From: Epiperipatus broadwayi
Taxonomy: Eukaryota > Onychophora > Udeonychophora > Euonychophora > Peripatidae
NCBI GenBank assembly: GCA_028023455.1
Contig: JAQFVV010006340.1
Location: 2,809,438 to 2,873,437, forward strand
Direction: 5' to 3'
Length of the DNA stretch: 64,000 bases
Positions 1-12,083 of the stretch are shown piece after piece. Position 1 is the stretch's first letter; each line of letters begins with the position of its first letter. A model generated the notes under the pieces. That model ran no database searches. It saw nothing but the letters and a program-made list of their open reading frames with translations, and was not told the origin of the DNA. The translations under genes were made by a program, and so were the position numbers.

Positions 1-2369
1 TTCAAGTGAATAACATTTTATTCTTGCATGTTTAACAGTGAAATAATAAATGCAACAATTCAAGCACATTAATGAGAATGATTGTTATTGTACTGTTTTC
101 TGTAACAGTATGACTGCAACTTGAGAAAAAGTCCAACATGTGAAGTAAGAAACACCATTACTATACACAGTAACTAGGGTGTTGTTTTGGTCAGTTATAA
201 CAATTATGCTCATCTAAGAATAAGCAGTTTACTTCTTTAAGAAAATTTATCTATAGACTTCTGCCAGTCCTTGAAACCTTATCCTTACATTTGCTGGTCC
301 ACAATACATTATCATTATTTTTGCCAGTCTGCAGATGTGAAAAGATTGAAGACTACTCGTATAGAGAGTTTTGCCTGTTTTAATAATAGTTTTTTTGTGT
401 GTGTTAATACAGAAAAATTTTTCTAAAATTTAAAAAAGGTAATATATTTTTAATATAACTTAAAAGTAGCGTGAAAGAAAAAGCTGTTTTTCTTTTAACA
501 ATAAAAAAAGATTGAAATGACACTTTAGGAAAAATAATTAAAATGGTTGTAAACAGATTGCTAGATTAAAATTTAGGAGATAAAGGATTAAAATAATTTA
601 ATTGAGACTGCTGTTATTTTCACTCAAAAGTAAGAGCATGCAAATAAGGTATTTGTACAAATAAACTCAAATCACAGTTAAAGTAATGTAGTTATCTAAG
701 TCCAATAGTTCAAAGGATCCAATAACAAGAGATTGATCCGAATATAACAGATAACTCCAAATCATATGAATAGGGCTGGAAATTATGTTGTACAATATTC
801 TTCTAATATTCTATCTTGATCCTGTCAATGATTATCATTAAGCCACTATTATTAGTTTGCTTTAATTAATTCTTACCTGATATAATTCCAGTAAGTCTAT
901 CATGCAAGAATAAAGAAGGCATTATCTGCTTGCTCTGTTAAGCTGGCAGAATGAAGACCATAATACTATCACTGAGTTATATCAAAGAAGCTATTAACAA
1001 CAAAAGAAATCATCTGAACATATGTCTACTATATATCCACCTTAGAAGAGAAAGTTAAATGTCCAGGATGAAGCATCTTCCAAACCAAGATCTAACTATT
1101 ATCTATACTTTCAAAACTAATGTGAAATAGTAAATTAATCCTTCATCCACCATAGCTATGGGTTAAAAAAAATCAATGTTGCCAATACCTAAAGGCTGAA
1201 CATGATCTGTTAAGCTGAAAACATAAGCATAATTATAAACTAGTACTTAGTTAATTACTATATCCAATGTAATGAAATATGTACTTATGTAATTAATTGT
1301 ATTATGAGTAGGTATGGCAAGATATTGTAGTTTATTTATTTAAATATCATGCCACAATTTAGTCAGCACTAATGGTAATAAATTAGTTAATAAAAAGGCT
1401 ATATTAGCTTGTAAGTTGTATCATTACTTCCACTTTATTTAATAGTATGTTAAATCAGTAAATCTATAAATTATGAGTGGAGGGCAATCATGTGCATAGA
1501 TAAGCTATATTGGGATTCTATTAAGTAAATGTAAGTTTTAGCTAACTAGTTTGATATTGAATTATTGTTATTATTGATAAGAATCTACAGCTGATAGCCA
1601 TCAGCTTGAGTTACGAATTATATCTAATTCCCATTCTTATGAAACACACTAGTATTAGATGATTGCAACATTATTTGTGACTGCTAATCCCATACATTCA
1701 TTATCACATTTAAACAGTGATATGTGGCAGATGATCAATTCCTACTACATGCTATCCAATTTTCTTTTATATATGATGGGCCATTATACATATTCTATTG
1801 CTAGTCATAATGTTCTATATATGCTGTAGAAGTTTAATTCCTACCATAAACATGTAATATCTTCATGTATTTGTTCTTTTATAACTATTGCAGTGCAGAC
1901 GCGAATGCCTCCATTTTACAATTATTTTATTACATATTGAGTATTAATAATACAACCTGTAATTGATAACAACAGTCAAATAGTAGGATCAGATATAATT
2001 AATAAGCTTGTATCAGTTAGCCTCTGTATAGCGTGTATGAGGATTGTAGAGATCCGGTAGGTATCTAATGCAGTAAATTAAAAACTATTCAGATAATTAA
2101 TATTAATAGAATTAAATAGGAATTTTTATAAAATATTGAATCTTTACATACTGTATAGTATATCTTTGCATATGTTAAATGAAAATAATAATTAAAATAA
2201 ATTTTGGAAAAGTTATTTACATAAAGTTAATTCATAAATCAATTGACTAAAGTCATGTCAATGTATGTTTTGTGCTGTGTATATATGAATAAATTGTGTT
2301 GCCTCATTATTTTTGATATTGTTAATTTTTATTTGCAAACAGCAATTTAGATAAAAGAGTCTCTTGTTA
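1..2369. other. AT-rich non-coding stretch
   Basis: I see no open reading frame of any length with recognisable protein, no clear repeat and no RNA gene here. Composition is strongly A+T with scattered short poly-A and poly-T runs. Confidence 0.6.
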
Positions 2370-2500
2370 TCTCTCTGATCTTAGCAGGCTTTAAAAAAAA
2401 GGTATTTTATGATGTTAGAATGTGGAATAGTATCTCTCTATTTCTCCATGATCTTAGTGGGCTTTAAAAAATAAAGTTATTTTATGACATTAGAATATGG
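2370..2500. repeat. Tandem repeat, two units of about 65 bp
   Basis: Two adjacent units share the string GATCTTAG, a GGCTTTAAAAAA run, and then TATTTTATGA followed by TTAGAATRTGG. The second unit has a few substitutions and small indels. Confidence 0.6.
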
Positions 2501-2784
2501 GCTGCACATGTGAATTGCCCTTTGATGATTTGCATAAGGATTGTGTAATTCTGACAGTTAATAAACAGTACCCTTTTGTGAGTGACATCTGATCAAACCA
2601 ACTCAGAAAGCATTAATAATTAGAAGAAGTATTACACAACTAACACTGCTGAGTGGTATGCATGAGTAGAAAAATGTATACATAAACATACAATTAACAA
2701 TAGTGGTTTATTTTACCATAACAATATGTGACAACATGCATCGACATCATTGTATAACAACAACAACAAAATAACAATGACAAC

Positions 2785-3365
2785 AAACACAGGTAAATTC
2801 TCTATACAGGCATGCCATTTAGTGCAAGCCAGAATAATCAATGGATGCAGGAAGGTTTGTGCATAAAATTCCTATTTAGTGTCTACTAATCCAACTTCCA
2901 CAGAACTGTTTCTATCCTGTGGATTTCATCAGTGAAAATTCTTGGATCAGAGAGTATTGCACCTGGATCTTATGTTTGAATGCAACCATCCAGCAGTCAC
3001 CTTTTACCTTATTATCTAACTATAAAGTTTTGAGTATAAAATGAAAACTTAATAATATCTTCAATTCAAGCTCATAAGCTCGTATAGTGATATAGATCTG
3101 AATTCAGATTACATCTATATATTTTGGTATCTGGTTTTTTAAAAACCATGTTCACCATAACACTATTGGAAACATTTGGTATTAAACAACTGAACATCAC
3201 ATGATTATCATTTTTATGCTTACACAAGCTGTTTACACAAAAGAAACCTCTTTATACAGTATTGCCACTCAGTGCAAGCCGGAGTATCAATGCATAGAGG
3301 CAGGTCCGTGCATAAAATCCCTATCTAGTTTCTACTCATCTAATATACCAATACACCAATATATC
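2785..3365 (-). mobile_element. Hammerhead-bearing repeat, tandem dimer, minus orientation
   Basis: This is the reverse-strand counterpart of the repeat at 3395-4235. Shared landmarks are the segments around AAGCTGTTTACACA, the 'cataaaatccctat' block and a stretch describing 'ggtaccttttacnttattatctaactataaa'-type sequence that is reversed in the plus copies. The unit restarts near 3190 (compare 2790-2880 with 3235-3345), so it is a head-to-tail dimer. The second unit stops where its hammerhead segment should begin, near 3355. No protein is encoded. Known animal retrozymes and Penelope-like terminal repeats have this dimeric, ribozyme-carrying layout; assignment to either is inference. Confidence 0.6.
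2889..2947 (-). ncRNA. Hammerhead-ribozyme-like motif (decayed), minus strand
   Basis: Read on the minus strand, the outer stem I pairs ATCCAA with TTGGAT at the two ends. The core CTGATGA is intact. Stem II pairs ATCC with GGAT around an ACA loop, and GAAA follows. The stem III and cleavage segment reads CAGTTC where other copies read CTAGTC, so stem III is broken. Catalytic activity is unlikely, but the fold is recognisable. Confidence 0.6.
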
Positions 3366-3568
3366 CAAAATATATCAATGTATCAATATACCTAAAAATA
3401 TGGATGCTGAACAGAATTCAGATCTATATGATAACACAAACTAATGAGATTAAATTTGAAACATTATGTCTTCATTTTGAGCTCAAAGATTTATAGTTGC
3501 TAATAAGGTAAAAGGGGTCCACTGGCATTTGGTATTAGATCCTAAAATCTAGGTGGCATTGCTATCAG

Positions 3569-3627
3569 ATCCAACACTTCTCACAGATGAAAATCACTAG
3601 CTAGAAACTAGTCTGCAGATATTGGAT
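3569..3627 (+). ncRNA. Hammerhead-ribozyme-like motif (one core lesion)
   Basis: The outer stem I pairs ATCCAA (3569-3574) with TTGGAT (3622-3627). The core reads CAGATGA where CTGANGA is required, so position U4 is lost. GAAA is present, followed by CTAGTC. With the last A of GAAA this gives a 3-bp loopless stem III (ACU/AGU) and cleavage base C. Such minimal stem III helices are typical of hammerheads in Penelope-like elements and retrozymes, which work as dimers. Confidence 0.6.
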
Positions 3628-4013
3628 GAGTAGGCAGTAGATAGGGATTTTATGCACAAACACTCCTGCATCTAATGATTATTCTGGCTTGCAGTCACAG
3701 ACACTGGTGTATGGAGTGCCTCTGCAGAAATAGCCTGTGTAAGCATAAAACATGGTTATTATATGATGTTTAATAGTTTAATACAAATTATTCTCATTGG
3801 GATTATGGTGGTGCTGATTATTAAAAAAGAAGCAAAGATACCAGAATGTATGGATGCTGAACTGAGTTCTCATCTATATGACTATGCAAGCTAATGAGCT
3901 TGAATTGAAAACATTATTATGTTTTTATTTTGGAATCAAAGATTTATAGTTGTCTAATAATGTAAAAGGTGACTGGTGTATTAGATACTAAGACCTAGGT
4001 GCAGTGCTTTCAG

Positions 4014-4076
4014 ATTCATAACTCTTCACTGATGAAAGCCACAAACTAGAAAGTAGTCTGCAAATATTGGATGAAT
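4014..4076 (+). ncRNA. Hammerhead-ribozyme-like motif (stem II and III decayed)
   Basis: ATTCAT (4014-4019) pairs with ATGAAT (4071-4076), which keeps the outer stem I complementary although both strands differ from the sister copies. The core CTGATGA and the GAAA are intact, and the GTC cleavage triplet is present. Stem II (about 4038-4048) no longer pairs well and stem III has a G-G mismatch. Confidence 0.55.
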
Positions 4077-4611
4077 AGGCACTGAATAGATATTTTATCA
4101 CACACCCTCCTGCATCCATTTATTAATCTAGTTTTTACTGATTGGTGCTACTGTAAGGAGAGTTTTGCCTTTGTGCAAACAGTTTTTGTATGCATAAAAA
4201 ATGGTGATTATGTGATGTTTAGTTTTAATAAGTTAATAAATTATAAAAGTCTACAATGTTTATGCCTATTTTATATATTAATTATCTAAAAAAAGAAAAA
4301 AAAATCCTATCTTTTCTTATAATCAAATTAAAAGTTCTCTATTAATTATTCATGCAGAAATATTTTTAATTACATAAATCTAAAAAGATTTAAAATCCTG
4401 CTTAATTACTAATGGTTTGAAAAAAAAAGAATAGATGGGGAGAGGGGAATCTAAATTTTAAATGAGACTCTACTATGAAATATTAGCACAAGTATTTTTA
4501 TAGTGGTATAATGTTATGAATGAGTTTTAATTGCATCTTACTAAAGATACACATGATAAATTGGGAGACAAAGGACAAAATATTTTTTGCTGTTTTTATG
4601 GTTTATCATCT

Positions 4612-4921
4612 CTAAAAATATTGGATCTTATTTCGAAGGAAAATCAAAGGCATTGGAGTGAAGAGTGTAGAGAAAGAAAAAAAAACTATAAATGAAAAAA
4701 AGAGAGGGGATATTAGTAAGCAATAGGAGTTGAAGGAGATAATACATAGAAACATTTTAGCAATGAATCTACAAAAATATTGGATCTTATTTTGAAGGAA
4801 AATCAAAGACATTGGAGTGGGGAGTATAAAGAAAAAAAACTATGAATGAAAAAAAGAGAGGGGATATTAGTAAGCAATAGGGTTGAAGGAGATGATACAT
4901 AGAAACATTTTAGCAATGTTT
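4612..4921. repeat. Tandem duplication, two units of about 155 bp
   Basis: Unit one (4612-4768) and unit two (4769-4921) share long identical blocks, including 'aatattggatcttatttt', 'gagaggggatattagtaag' and 'catagaaacattttagcaat'. They differ by a handful of substitutions and small indels. Short ORFs on the minus strand here arise from the repeat and are not genes. Confidence 0.75.
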
Positions 4922-4994
4922 TCCACCTAAAGACATCAGACTCTTCCCCAGGAAGTTCTTACCTTATTCACTGAGTCTGATGGCATCCAAGATT

Positions 4995-5570
4995 GTGAGG
5001 GTTTGAGTTGATCCAGTGAGATTGTGATCATTTTTGTAATATGTCTAGGCCAGGATACTTTTATTTGTGTGAAGATCTCAGAAAGCATTTTATATTTCTT
5101 CCAATCCATAGAAGATGGCATCAGCATATTTCCTTGGGTGAGAATCAATTCAAAGGTTATATGTGAAAATAGCTTGGGTAAAGTAAATCAGGAGCAGAGT
5201 TAAGGAAAAAAGAAAAGGTGAAAAAAAGATCATGTTGCTCGAGTACATCATTACACAAGTTATTAGAAAACTTAATGAAACTTTGGTTTGATAATTTTAC
5301 ATGTATATATGTCAGAGTTTATAAATTTATGTATTAAAGATGAGTCTTATGTTAATAAGTAGTCAGGTACAATAGTACTTAAGGATTTGGGTAACTGTGC
5401 TACAAAAATAAAGAAAACTAGGGTTTGGTGTTCAGATCACTAAATGGGAATTCATTAAAATCTAATTCTATGCTATCTGCCTAATGGAATCCCATAGCAG
5501 TCAGTCATGTTCTGCAATTTAATAAGCTTTTCCATACTGGTCATTATGTACCACAGCATACATTTAAAAG
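4995..5570. repeat. Direct repeat, left member (possible old LTR)
   Basis: About 575 bp that recur at 7147-7672. They run from 'agggtttgagttgat' through 'agaaaaggtgaaa' and 'aggatttgggtaactgt' to 'cagtcattatgtac'. The two copies differ by many substitutions and indels, so the duplication is old. With a gag-like ORF between them they look like decayed LTRs. I could not fix TG...CA ends or a primer-binding site. Confidence 0.5.
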
Positions 5571-6113
5571 TAATCAGCATAGAAAATAGTTTCCCAGCAT
5601 GCAGGGTTAAAGAATGATGAGATAAGCCTAAGAAAGGAGTAAGGTGGAAGAAAAAATTGAAACCTTGGGGATTAAGCAGCATGGTGAGATAGGATCCTGG
5701 TGGGATTTTGAGATTTAAGTAGAAAAATAGTATTAAAAAATAAGTAGATGGAAGTTTGATAGAAATCCTGGAGGTGACATTCAAAAACACTGAAGTAGTC
5801 CAAATTATAGATATATTATTAAGAGCTATTTCTGAACTAAAAGAAATTGTGGTATGAGATAGCAAAGAAATTAGGAAAATGAGTATCATGATTGACAAGC
5901 AGAAAACAGCTGACACTGTGACAGGAAGAGAAGAGATTGAAAAAGTAGAGATTAGAGAACAACCCACAGGGGAAATAAGATAGAAACAGACAGTGAACAC
6001 CATAAGAAAAGATTTTGAAAAAATTCAAATGGAAACCAGCCCAAATGAAGAAGAAAAGAAAGCTTAGCCAACATGAGTTTGATAGCCAAGTTTATCCATG
6101 TTAAAAAAACACA

Positions 6114-6455
6114 ATGGGAACAGGAAAGAAAGCTTATTTGACTATTTGGACAGTTGGTGCAATATTTTTTTATTTTCATAAAATAGGAGAAAGGGAGAAA
6201 ATCATCATCACTACCAATTATTTAGATGGTGCAACCCATGAATGTTGGAAAGTTGTGAAATACATTCCATCAACATTCGAAGAATACAAAATGATGATAC
6301 TTCATGGGTTTTGGAGTATGGAAAAACAGAAGTCTATACCCATTTGGACTTTCTGTGAAAAATATGTAAGCACTGCCAGTGAAAGTTATATCCAATTCTT
6401 TCAATGGCAAGCTGTCAAGCTGAGAGGGTTGAAAGCTTACCCTATGAATCAGTAG
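6114..6455 (+). pseudogene. Gag-like open reading frame fragment (113 aa)
   Basis: The ORF lies between two 575-bp direct repeats. Its central part (YLDGATHECWKVV, then STFEEYKMMILHGF) has the rhythm of the capsid region of Ty3/gypsy gag proteins, where a 'fL.g.A..W' segment is followed by 'e.k..l...F'. Upstream, from about 5880 to 6065, the same strand shows charged Glu/Lys-rich reading segments broken by stops, so the ORF is probably the surviving middle of a longer gag. No zinc knuckle, protease or reverse transcriptase follows. The reading is by eye only. An alternative is a chance ORF in a non-coding repeat. Confidence 0.35.
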
Positions 6456-7146
6456 CAGATAGTAAGAATGATTCTAATTTATCTGTTGGAGTACAACATA
6501 AGCTGGCCAAAAACCATAGGTTGTATACTGAGGAAACTATTGAAGTCTAGTAAACATAGATCACAATGATCTGTACAATGAAAAAAATGAAGTCAGATAA
6601 AATAATCATAACTAACTTGTGATGCAGTCTGATGACATCACAGGGATTGATGAGCCCTGGAAGAAAAGATGCCAACCAGATATCTAAGGTCACAATATTA
6701 TAAGCCAAAGCAATCCAGATAAAGGTAAGAAGCATGCAGCACATAGTTTTAAACTAAGAACCTCTCACTCATGAGTGAATTTTATGGTCAGATAGCTACC
6801 AGTTAAGTGCAATATGGAGGGCCAATGCCAATTCAGTCAACAGTAACAGCATTGAAATGGAGTGAGTAATTATGAACTGTTTCTTTAAGTGAAAGAATAT
6901 TTTGGGAGTGCAGTTTAAAGTCATTTCATACACTATAATAAAATATATTTGGGAAATTGGGATTTATGATAGTTTAAAACCATAGTATTTTGTTTTGATC
7001 CACATGTATACATTTATTCATGTAACTGAGAGAGATAATCTTGGAAAGTTAATACAAATAAGACAGTAAATAAGTCAATAATAGAGCCACAGAGATACTT
7101 ACTGACAATTTAGAATCATTGTTTTTTTTTCAATTAACCCCTAAAG

Positions 7147-7672
7147 GTGTAGGGTTTGAGTTGATACAGTGAGAATGCATCTAGGTCAGGTTACATTTAT
7201 TTCAGTGGAGATGTCAGAAAAGGATCTTGTGTCTTTGCTGATCCATAGAAGAGGGGCCCAGCATATTCCCTCAAGTAAGAATAAATGTTTGAAGGTCATT
7301 AAAGAGAATTGGGGAAAGGGTTGAGGAGAAAGAAAAGGTGAAAGGAAGATCATCAACCTTAACTACAGTATTACACAGGTTATTAAAAAACTTAATAAAA
7401 GTTAATTTGATAATTTTACTTGCATATATGTTAATTTATAAATTACATATTAAAAATGTATATTATGCTAATGGGTAATCAGGTCCAGTAATTAGTTGGT
7501 TGAGGATTTATGTAACTGTCCTACATAAATAAATAAAAATAGGATTTGGGTCAGATTGCAAAATGGGGATTCAATGAAACCTAGTTCTAGACTATCTGTC
7601 TAGTGGCACTCTGTAGAAGTAATTCATGTTTCACAATTTAATAACTTTGCCATATCAGTCATTATGTACTAT
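7147..7672. repeat. Direct repeat, right member (possible old LTR)
   Basis: This is the partner of 4995-5570, in the same order and orientation but slightly shorter through indels. The interval between the two members is about 1.6 kb and holds the gag-like ORF at 6114-6455. Confidence 0.5.
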
Positions 7673-10132
7673 GACAAAATATATACAAAGAAAGTAATAT
7701 ATCCTTTAATATATTCCTTGATACAACACTTTATTAAAATTAACTGAGATTTAAAATATTTCCCTTTTACTCCAAATTTCTGACCAATTATATTACATTA
7801 TATGTGTATTAAATATAAATAATTAACCAAAATTTAAATCAAAGTAAATCTTACATGAGTTCTTATGTTTTCTTTCCTTGCTGATTTGTTTGTTGATTTA
7901 TATAAATTAATTCTTCATCCATGCTTTTTTTTTTTAGAAAACTAGGATTATCAGGGTCCATTTGAAAAGTGAATTCTCGATTGTTTAAATTTCCAGTGCA
8001 TAAAATGGTTGTCCTTTTTATTTCTTACATTTTTGTGGATCCAATGTATAAAGTTATATTTTGTCCACTTACAATTGCATGATCTGTGCTTCTTTAATTT
8101 TTATTTTTATTTTTTAAAAATACACTTTTAAAATTTGCTATAATTAATTCCAGAAGAGAGAGAGAGAGACAGACAGAATCAATTTAGAAATATGTATTTA
8201 AAGATTAATGCTTCTAGTCATTTTTACTTTTCAGACTGCTTATTAAGAAAATCACATACTACATTTTTAGAGCTGATTGGGCTAGTCTTCCATTGGATTG
8301 AAATCTATTTCTAAATTTATCTATCCATCACATATGTTTAAAAGAATACAATATATATTGACATTTGACAGATTTTTTGGTTTGAAAGTCTGTACTTTTT
8401 GATAGGCCTTTTTTGAAAATGCTGAAGCAACTTCATAACAGCAATTGGAAAAATAAATAATTGAGACCTGTGACCCTGCTGCATTGTACTCTGATTATAT
8501 AACTGTTAAACTGATGTCTGGCTATAGATTTGCAAATGGACTTTACCTATATAACTCATGAACTGATATATTGGTATATAATTCACAATCTGACTCCGGC
8601 TTTAAATTTTTAGCCTATTTGTCTTTAAGATATTGCATGTCCAAAAACACACAATTACTACAATAGATTCACTGCCACCCCCTCTTTGATAAATTCCAAA
8701 CTAAATTAATTTTATAAGTCCATGGATACATATGTTTTTACAAGCACAAACCTAATTAATTACATAGCCCAAAACTGTACAGATATTTTTTGAATGTTTA
8801 ACCAGTGGCAACAGTTTGAAATTCTTGATTGCTATCTATATTAGGATAGTCTACTTCTTTACTGGTTTCTAATAGTTATAAATATATATATATATATTCG
8901 CGTACTAAAATATATACTAGGCAAATATAAACCTATAATCTTCCAAGTTAATAAAGGTTTTTCTTATATCGATATTAACGCGCACACACACAATTCAGTA
9001 AACAAACTTTAACCGAAAGTACTTCTGCGGATTTAAAGATTATTTGTAATTGTTTGTAAACCGTTAAAAATATTATTTCAATTATAATTACAATACTGTT
9101 TTTAATTAACGGATATTTTATTTATTTTACATATATATATATATATAAATTATATAGCACAGAGTATATTGGTTGTGTAGATCTTCGTACTCCTTGGAAC
9201 ATGCAGTTGTCCATCAGTAAATAATAGTAAAAATAGCAATAATGACTAATAAAAGACATCAGCTAAATAACGAAAAATAAATGAGAAATTATTAAGACGC
9301 ACACCCACTGATTTCTATTTAGTGTATTCTATAATTAACAAGAATAATTTAACCGATTCTTAATCTGTTAAATTGCCTTAATGTGAAATAACTCTAATCT
9401 TTAGGTATTTTATACAATTATAAAACATTTTTAATATCTTTCAAAATATCAACAGGAATCAAATTTCAATAGTAAATCGATAAATTCTGCTACTCAATGA
9501 ATAATGGTTATGCACATAAAGACTGAGTTCAGTATATATATTTAGACCTGTATAGTTTAGTTTTATGTTAAAGAGCAAACTTTAGAAGTCAAGGTACAGA
9601 TTTTTATTCAGTTATCTCATCTAATTCACTAAAACCTAATGATCTATTTACTCAATTTTAATGTTCACTTCAATCATACCAGGTGCTGAATAATAAAAAG
9701 ACATTTTAAATGTGAAATGCAAGAATAGGCTGCTTACAGAAGTAGATAAAATATAGTAAATAATTTACCTCATGTCAATTAAATAATAATGTTTTCTTAT
9801 CACACCATAGAAGTTAAAAACAATTAATGGTTGAGATATTTTGTAGCGATTGATCTTTTCAACCCTTTAAATAATGCTACATTTTAGAAGAATCTTTTAA
9901 ACTTAGAAGATGACAAAAATGAAACAATTTTGGTTTGCAATTTAAGTTTATGTTTATAGAATATAAACTTTTATTTTAATAAGTGTAAAGAAAATTGTAT
10001 TTATTATATACATAAACAATATTAATATTAAACTGGCTCAAATTAATATTTCAACATTTTCTACATTTAATTCCCATCTATATTCTTAGGCTATATGTTA
10101 TTGTATAAGATGCGGAGAAAAAACTCCAACAT
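7673..10132. other. AT-rich non-coding stretch with a small insert between TA tracts
   Basis: No gene is seen. A segment of about 230 bp (8900-9128) with more CpG than its surroundings lies between two (TA)n tracts at 8881-8899 and 9129-9147. The rest is unremarkable AT-rich DNA. Confidence 0.5.
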
Positions 10133-10473
<341 letters not shown>

Positions 10474-10856
10474 TGAACTTTTTTATTAGTGAATGTGCAT
10501 ATAATATATTAACACTTTTCATTCATTTATCAAACAATCAGCAATAGCCTTTTATTAATCAAATATTACTTACCATTTGTCAGATTTTCTGCATATGCAG
10601 TTCCTAAAAATAGTATAAATTAAAATGTATTCATTTAAAATTTTGATCATCTAAATATGCAATAGAAAAGTAAGTTTTACTTGTAGAGAAATGGTCTTTT
10701 TAATAGAATGCACACTGAAAAAAAAATATTTAATTAAAATTTTTCATTAATAATATTGAAATTGTTAGATCAGAAGTGGAACTCAGATAATGGGATATTA
10801 CTTTAAATACTAATATATTGTACAGGCTTAAACCTGCATTTATATAAGTAATATAT

Positions 10857-11135
10857 GCGGGGTTTGAACTCAGACTTGTACATGACTCACCACTCTCAGT
10901 ACCATCTCATATTGCTGACCCGCCTGATCACACACATGTTGAAAAGATAAATAATCACCAATAAACATTTTTTTATGCTAAACCAGCAATCATCAGTTGG
11001 TCTAGATTACTATCCTCACATATATATATATAATCAGTGCTCAGCTTTATATTAAGATAGCCAATCTTTATTCTTTAATGGACAGGCTTCAAACTATTCC
11101 AACTCACAACTCTTTAGCCTTCTATTTATAAATCT
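10857..11135 (-). mobile_element. SINE-like repeat, copy a
   Basis: Matches 27335-27597 and 49978-50134. Shared blocks include 'tttgaactcagact', 'atgttgaaaagataaataa' and 'cagcaatcatcagttggt'. On the minus strand the end with TCTGAGTTCAAACCCC resembles a tRNA B box (better kept as GAGTTCGAATCTC in the copy at 27335). A tRNA-derived SINE is my inference; no convincing A box was fixed. Confidence 0.5.
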
Positions 11136-11332
11136 CCCCGCACTCGCACGTCAGTAATAGCGCATTATTGGAGTTCGAATTCCCATCTAACAATTTCAAG
11201 ATTTTCAGGTTTTATTTCATTAATAATATCTAGTTGAATATAAGATTTGAATTTATTGCTTCGATCTAATATTTTTCAACCCATTTATTTATTTTATTTA
11301 TAGGATATTTATCTGTAGAATCTGTACATTAA

Positions 11333-12079
11333 CCCTTAAACCGCTAATTAAATCATTGGTTGTATGAGATAAAAATCAAATCTTTTAATTGGCCAACTCA
11401 CAAACTGAAGACAAAGCCTATTGTTAAAACATATTCGTCTATAATATTAAATTCAACTCAGATACGTTTATAAAAAGTATATAATTAATTTTTCAGGTCA
11501 TGAAGAAAACGAAAGTTCTTTCAAAAATAAATTGCTATTTATTTATTCTAAGATATTCTATATCGGCAACATAAAAGTTATAATGTAAACAAAAAGATCG
11601 ACTTTTACGTTATAGAAAAGTAAATATTTCTTTTTACTACATCTTCAATATATTTACTTAAATCTTCAATATTTTTCGAAAATAATTTTGTTTTTTTATT
11701 ATTCTCTCTGAAAATTATGTTTAATTTCCATAAATATTATTTAATAATAATTTAAATCGTATTCGAAATGAAAATCTCAGCGTTTTTCTTTATTTTCTTT
11801 GATCAGGCAGTTTCTTTGTTCTTTCCAGCCAATCAGAATGTCTTTTTCGGCTGAGAGCATGCTAAGAACCAATCACAAATAATGTTCCTTCTTTGTTTAG
11901 GTTTAAAATGCGTTTTTTTTTATTTTTTACTTCTAAAATAAATCGGAAGATGTCACCATCGTACAGAACTTTTAAAAACGAATTAAATACGTATTTAACG
12001 AATTTTATCGTATAAAAACGAACTAAGTTAGAGTGATTTTAGGTGTCGACGAGGAGTCTCGTCGAGCGCGGGAAAAGGG
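11333..12079. mobile_element. piggyBac-type MITE, copy 1
   Basis: A 747-bp non-coding unit begins CCCTTAAACCGC and ends GCGGGAAAAGGG. It is flanked on both sides by TTAA (11329-11332 and 12080-12083). TTAA duplication plus termini starting CCC and ending GGG are the hallmark of the piggyBac superfamily. Near the right end, TCGACGAG and CTCGTCGA form a subterminal hairpin (about 12047-12066). The interior matches the unit at 21490-22197, for example around 'gccaatcagaatgt' and 'agaaaagtaaatattt'. There is no transposase. Confidence 0.8.
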
Positions 12080-12083
12080 TTAA

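Larger units (their letters stand above)
3395..4235 (+). mobile_element. Hammerhead-bearing repeat, tandem dimer, plus orientation
   Basis: Two head-to-tail units carry the same landmarks in order: 'tatggatgctgaac', 'gatctatatgac', 'caagctaatgagctt', 'tttatagttg', the hammerhead segment, 'attttatgcacaaac', 'tgtgtaagcataaa' and 'gatgtttag'. The two GAAA cores lie at 3604 and 4049, a period of 445 nt. The plus dimer faces the minus dimer at 2785-3365 across an AT-rich spacer of only about 30 bp. No ORF is present. The structure resembles retrozymes or Penelope-like terminal repeats. Confidence 0.65.

Noticed and set aside
5473-6003. 176-codon hydrophobic minus-strand ORF
   Set aside because: It lies opposite charged gag-like readings on the plus strand; a Leu/Ile/Phe-rich shadow of A-rich sense sequence.
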